NCBI GenBank assembly: GCA_937996585.1
Contig: CALKUW010000318.1
Location: 1 to 23,565, forward strand
From: an uncultured Flavobacteriales bacterium
Lineage (GTDB): Bacteria > Bacteroidota > Bacteroidia > Flavobacteriales_D > Sanyastnellaceae
Direction of reading: 5' to 3'
Length of the DNA: 23,565 nucleotides
The translations under genes and the position numbers were made by a program. Below are positions 21,229 through 23,565 of this stretch, one piece after another (the stretch's first letter is position 1; each line of letters starts with the position of its first letter). Below the pieces are notes generated by a model. That model saw only the letters and a list, made by a program, of their open reading frames with translations, was not told where the DNA came from and made no database searches.

Positions 21229-22110
21229 ATGAGCGTTCTCGTCAACAAGGATTCCCGCATCATCGTCCAAGGATTCACCGGCTCGGAAGGCACGTTCCAC
21301 GCCAGCCAGATGATCGAGTATGGCACCAACGTCGTGGGCGGCGTGACTCCGGGCAAGGGTGGTCAGACCCACCTCGACAAGCCGGTCTTCAACACCGTGG
21401 AGGACGCCGTGAAGAAGGCGGGGGCCGACACCAGCATCCTGTTCGTTCCGCCGGCCTTCGCCGCAGACGCCATCCTCGAGGCGGCCGATGCCGGCATCAA
21501 GGTCATCATCTGTATCACCGAGGGCATCCCCGTGGCCGACATGGTCAAGGTGAAGGCTCACCTCGACACCCTGCCCGGCTGCACGCTGGTCGGCCCGAAC
21601 TGCCCGGGCGTCATGACGGCGGGCGAGGCCAAGGTGGGCATCATGCCCGGCTTCATCTTCAACCCGGGCCGCATCGGCATCGTGTCCAAGAGCGGCACGC
21701 TGACCTACGAGGCGGTGGACCAGATCACCAAGGCCGGCCTCGGACAGAGCACGGCCATCGGCATCGGCGGTGACCCCATCATCGGCACGACGACCCTCGA
21801 GGCCGTCCAGTTGCTGATGGCCGACGACGAGACCGACGGCATCATCATGATCGGCGAGATTGGCGGTGACCTCGAGGTCAAAGCCGCCCGCTGGATCGCC
21901 GAGAATGGCACCAAGCCGGTGGTCGGCTTCATCGCGGGTGTGACCGCTCCGAAGGGCCGCACCATGGGCCACGCCGGTGCCATCGTGAGCGGCGAGGAGG
22001 AAAGCGCAGAGGCCAAGAAGGCCGTCATGCGCGAGTGTGGAATCCACGTGGTGGACAGCCCGGCGCAGATCGGCGCCAAGATGGTCGAGGCCCTGGGCGT
22101 CCGGGCCTGA
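21229..22110 (+). CDS. sucD: Succinyl-CoA ligase, alpha subunit
   Basis: Encodes 293 residues, the usual SucD length. It catalyses the substrate-level phosphorylation step of the TCA cycle with SucC. Signs: the CoA-binding Rossmann domain (QGFTGSEGTFHASQMIEYGT, residues 14-33), PNCPG near 125, and the phosphohistidine block GHAGAI with His 248. IGIGGDPIIGTT is also conserved. The start MSVLVNKDSRIIVQG is typical. It stands alone with its own promoter; sucC is not adjacent, as is often so in Bacteroidota. It ends 12 nt before the convergent kinase gene. Confidence 0.97.
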   Translation: MSVLVNKDSRIIVQGFTGSEGTFHASQMIEYGTNVVGGVTPGKGGQTHLDKPVFNTVEDAVKKAGADTSILFVPPAFAADAILEAADAGIKVIICITEGIPVADMVKVKAHLDTLPGCTLVGPNCPGVMTAGEAKVGIMPGFIFNPGRIGIVSKSGTLTYEAVDQITKAGLGQSTAIGIGGDPIIGTTTLEAVQLLMADDETDGIIMIGEIGGDLEVKAARWIAENGTKPVVGFIAGVTAPKGRTMGHAGAIVSGEEESAEAKKAVMRECGIHVVDSPAQIGAKMVEALGVRA

Positions 22111-22122
22111 ACTCCAGAATCG

Positions 22123-22761
22123 TCAGGGCGTGACGTGGTGCACGCCGACCTTCCAGGGTTGGCTCAGCACGGCCACAAGCCGCTCAAGGTCATCGGCATT
22201 CGCCACGAAGTCCAGCTCTGAAGTGTCAATCCAGAGCACGCGGCTACCCCGTGCCACTTTGAACTGCTTCTCGTATGCTTTCTCAAGCTTCCGCAGATAA
22301 GCCGTGTCAATGTCCTGTTCGTAGCTCCTTCCGCGCGTCTCGATCTGGGCCCGCTGCCGCGCCTCACCGGGACGCAGGTAGACGATGAGCTCGGGCTTCG
22401 CCATGCCCTCGGCCATGACCTCGTAGAGGTTGCGGAACAACGCATACTCCGTTTTGGGCAAGGTGATCTTGGCGAAGAGGTCACTCTTGGCGAAAACGTA
22501 GTCCGACACCAGTGCATCCCGGAACAGGGTCCGGGCGGACAATGCGGCCTTGAACTGCTTGTATCGCTGGGCCAGGAAACTCAACTCCACCGGGAAGGCG
22601 TACCGCTCCGGATCGAGGTAGAATTGCTCGAGGAAGGGGTTGTCGGCAAACGGTTCGAGCAGCGGCTCCGTGCCCAGACGTTCAGCCAATGCCGTGGCCA
22701 GGGTGCTTTTGCCAGCACCGATGCCACCTTCGATGGCGATGTGTCGGTAGGGTATGCTCAT
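22123..22761 (-). CDS. Deoxynucleoside kinase (dNK family), copy 2
   Basis: Encodes 212 residues. The start at ATG 22761 gives MSIPYRHIAIEGGIGAGKST with the P-loop at 12-20; the open frame upstream is over folK. Kinase signs: NPFLEQFYLDPERYAFPVEL (substrate-site region), FRDALVSDYVFAK (80-92) in place of the usual DR-E-D motif, YLRPG and a LID-like RGRSYEQDID. It differs clearly from copy 1 at 9576, so the two probably phosphorylate different deoxynucleosides. The ATG overlaps the folK stop by 4 nt (ATGA), so the pair is a coupled operon, a common arrangement in Bacteroidota. Confidence 0.9.
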   Translation of the reverse strand: MSIPYRHIAIEGGIGAGKSTLATALAERLGTEPLLEPFADNPFLEQFYLDPERYAFPVELSFLAQRYKQFKAALSARTLFRDALVSDYVFAKSDLFAKITLPKTEYALFRNLYEVMAEGMAKPELIVYLRPGEARQRAQIETRGRSYEQDIDTAYLRKLEKAYEKQFKVARGSRVLWIDTSELDFVANADDLERLVAVLSQPWKVGVHHVTP

Positions 22762-23261
22762 GCGGTCGGCCACGGTGCAATGTCGGGTACTTCGGCCGGA
22801 AGTGCGGCGAGGCAATCCGCTACGGTCATGCCTGTTCCGGGCACGGTCACATCGGGGATGAGGTCGGCCAGGGGTTGGAGCACGAAACGCCGTCCCAGCA
22901 TGCGGGGGTGGGGCACGAGCAGGCCCGGCAGATCGAGGATGCGGTCACCCCACAACACGATATCGAGGTCGATGGGGCGGGATTGGACGCTGCCTTCCAC
23001 ACGGGTGCGGCCCATGTCCCGTTCGATGCCCAACAAGGCCTGCATGAAGGAAGCAGGGTCGCGTTGCCGGGCCGCATCCAGCTCCACTTCGACCACCCGG
23101 TTAAGGAAGTCCGGGGTGCCGGGGGCCATCCCGACAGCGGCGGTTTCATAGGTGGGGGAGATTCGCCTGACGAATCCGATACGGCCGAATTCCGTCTCGG
23201 CGCGGTCGAGGTGGACGGTGCGTTCCCCCAGGTTGGATCCGGTGGCGATGTGGATGATCAC
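22758..23261 (-). CDS. folK: 6-hydroxymethyl-dihydropterin pyrophosphokinase (HPPK)
   Basis: Encodes 167 residues from the GTG at 23261; an ATG at 23300 would add 13 residues with no family similarity. It transfers pyrophosphate from ATP to the pterin in folate synthesis. Signs: HIATGSNLGER near the start, the SRPIDLDI motif (residues 94-101; usually PRTLDLDI) with the two metal-binding aspartates, and LVPHPRMLGRRFVLQPLADL. The GTG choice rests on the conserved start and on a GACATTTG box ending 5 nt before it. Its stop overlaps the dNK start. It diverges from the PadR gene. Confidence 0.94.
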   Translation of the reverse strand: MIIHIATGSNLGERTVHLDRAETEFGRIGFVRRISPTYETAAVGMAPGTPDFLNRVVEVELDAARQRDPASFMQALLGIERDMGRTRVEGSVQSRPIDLDIVLWGDRILDLPGLLVPHPRMLGRRFVLQPLADLIPDVTVPGTGMTVADCLAALPAEVPDIAPWPTA

Positions 23262-23266
23262 GGCTG

Positions 23267-23274
23267 CAAATGTC
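23267..23274 (-). promoter_or_regulatory. -7-like box for folK (GACATTTG)
   Basis: The minus strand reads GACATTTG, one mismatch from TAnnTTTG, 5 nt before the GTG start. It supports GTG 23261 over ATG 23300, which would lie upstream of the promoter. Confidence 0.4.
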
Positions 23275-23331
23275 GCACCCCGATGCGGTGAAGGGCGCAT
23301 GTCGGAACATTCCGGTCATTTACATTTCTTG

Positions 23332-23352
23332 GTACTTTGTTTTGCATAGTAC
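23332..23352. promoter_or_regulatory. Probable PadR operator
   Basis: GTACTTTG (23332-23339), 5 nt, then CATAGTAC (23345-23352): arms pair as GTACTnTG / CAnAGTAC, 7 of 8 positions. It lies 29 nt before the padR start and overlaps the -33 TTTG (23341-23344). PadR proteins commonly bind such palindromes and repress their own genes. Confidence 0.6.
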
Positions 23353-23373
23353 AGGGTAACGAATGCATCTTTG
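23341..23373 (+). promoter_or_regulatory. -33/-7 promoter for the PadR gene
   Basis: TTTG (23341-23344), 21 nt, then CATCTTTG (23366-23373), one mismatch from TAnnTTTG. It ends 7 nt before the padR ATG, so the leader should be at most a few nt. Confidence 0.5.
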
Positions 23374-23380
23374 TGAAACC

Positions 23381-23565
23381 ATGACGAAAGAAACGTCCAA
23401 GTCCACAGCACAAATGAGGAAAGGCGTCCTCGAGCTCTGCATCCTCCGGGTGCTGCGCCAGGGGGAGGCCTACACCTCCGACATCGTGGACGCCCTCAAA
23501 TCGGTCGACCTTCTGGTCGTAGAGGGCACGATCTACCCATTGTTGACCCGCATGAAGAATGCCGG
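23381..23565 (+). CDS. PadR family transcriptional regulator (partial, cut by right edge)
   Basis: The first 61 residues are visible: MTKETSKSTAQMRKGVLELC, then ILRVLRQGEAYTSDIVDALK, and EGTIYPLLTRMKNA. This is the PadR winged-helix domain: MRKGVLELCIL is helix 1 and VEGTIYPLLTRM is the recognition helix. PadR proteins are dimeric repressors that often control their own operon and a membrane or efflux gene next to it; in Bacteroidota the neighbour is often a PspC-domain protein, which would lie just past this window. A palindromic operator lies at 23332-23352. The start is at ATG 23381; the internal ATG at residue 12 is an alternative. Confidence 0.9.
   Translation, partial: MTKETSKSTAQMRKGVLELCILRVLRQGEAYTSDIVDALKSVDLLVVEGTIYPLLTRMKNA

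Noticed and set aside
20532..21773. A 413-codon plus-strand frame spanning the mnmE-sucD junction
   Set aside because: It crosses a divergent promoter region and two recognised genes, and its product has no similarity to known folds.
1..23565. Defence system, prophage, CRISPR array or mobile element
   Set aside because: No repeats of CRISPR type, no transposase, integrase, nuclease-toxin or restriction gene was seen; every sizeable gene is a housekeeping, transport or envelope family or a single unknown.

Overview
The window reads as ordinary chromosome of a GC-rich member of the Bacteroidota, probably Flavobacteriales-like; that rank is inferred. The evidence is the family content (DUF3127, DUF3078, FecA-like TonB receptor, two deoxynucleoside kinases, CIA30-domain and YceI exported proteins) and promoter boxes of the Bacteroidota -7 type TAnnTTTG / TAnnTTCG in place of sigma70 -10 boxes. 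Coding density is very high. No gap between genes exceeds about 145 bases, and I see no tRNA, rRNA, CRISPR array, insertion sequence or phage gene. At this GC content the non-coding frames stay open for hundreds of codons, so many long antisense ORFs are shadows.

Region 1 (1-5164, minus strand) runs etfB, etfA, bifunctional nuclease (DUF151+UVR), nucleoside transporter, purE, flavin reductase, and a DUF3127 gene cut by the left edge. Spacing is tight, with TAATG and ATGA overlaps; purE has its own promoter box. Region 2 (5165-9482, plus strand) opens with a divergent promoter and holds pdhB, the K+-dependent membrane pyrophosphatase hppA, and a YceI lipoprotein overlapping hppA by 4 nt. It ends at a strong bidirectional terminator. 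Region 3 (9576-12256, minus strand) is an unknown 147-residue gene, a GH3-family enzyme, and a deoxynucleoside kinase.

Region 4 (12367-13977, plus strand) has an MFS transporter and a small coiled-coil protein whose stop codon overlaps the stop of fabD. Region 5 (13974-15920, minus strand) is a DUF3078 protein and fabD. Region 6 (15993-19098, plus strand) is a secreted unknown protein and a FecA-like TonB receptor, running into the convergent CIA30 gene. Region 7 (19088-23565) has mnmE and the CIA30 gene on minus, sucD on plus, folK with a second deoxynucleoside kinase on minus, and the start of a PadR regulator on plus, behind a probable PadR operator.

The functional themes are central carbon and energy metabolism (pdhB, sucD, etfAB, hppA), nucleotide and cofactor supply (purE, nucleoside transporter, two deoxynucleoside kinases, folK), fatty-acid initiation (fabD), tRNA modification (mnmE) and envelope functions. 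I found no clear new multi-gene system. The most interesting signal is that several genes have the -7 box only 4-5 nt (7 nt for padR) before the start codon, which predicts leaderless or near-leaderless mRNAs, while pdhB, hppA, sucD and etfB have leaders of roughly 30-50 nt.
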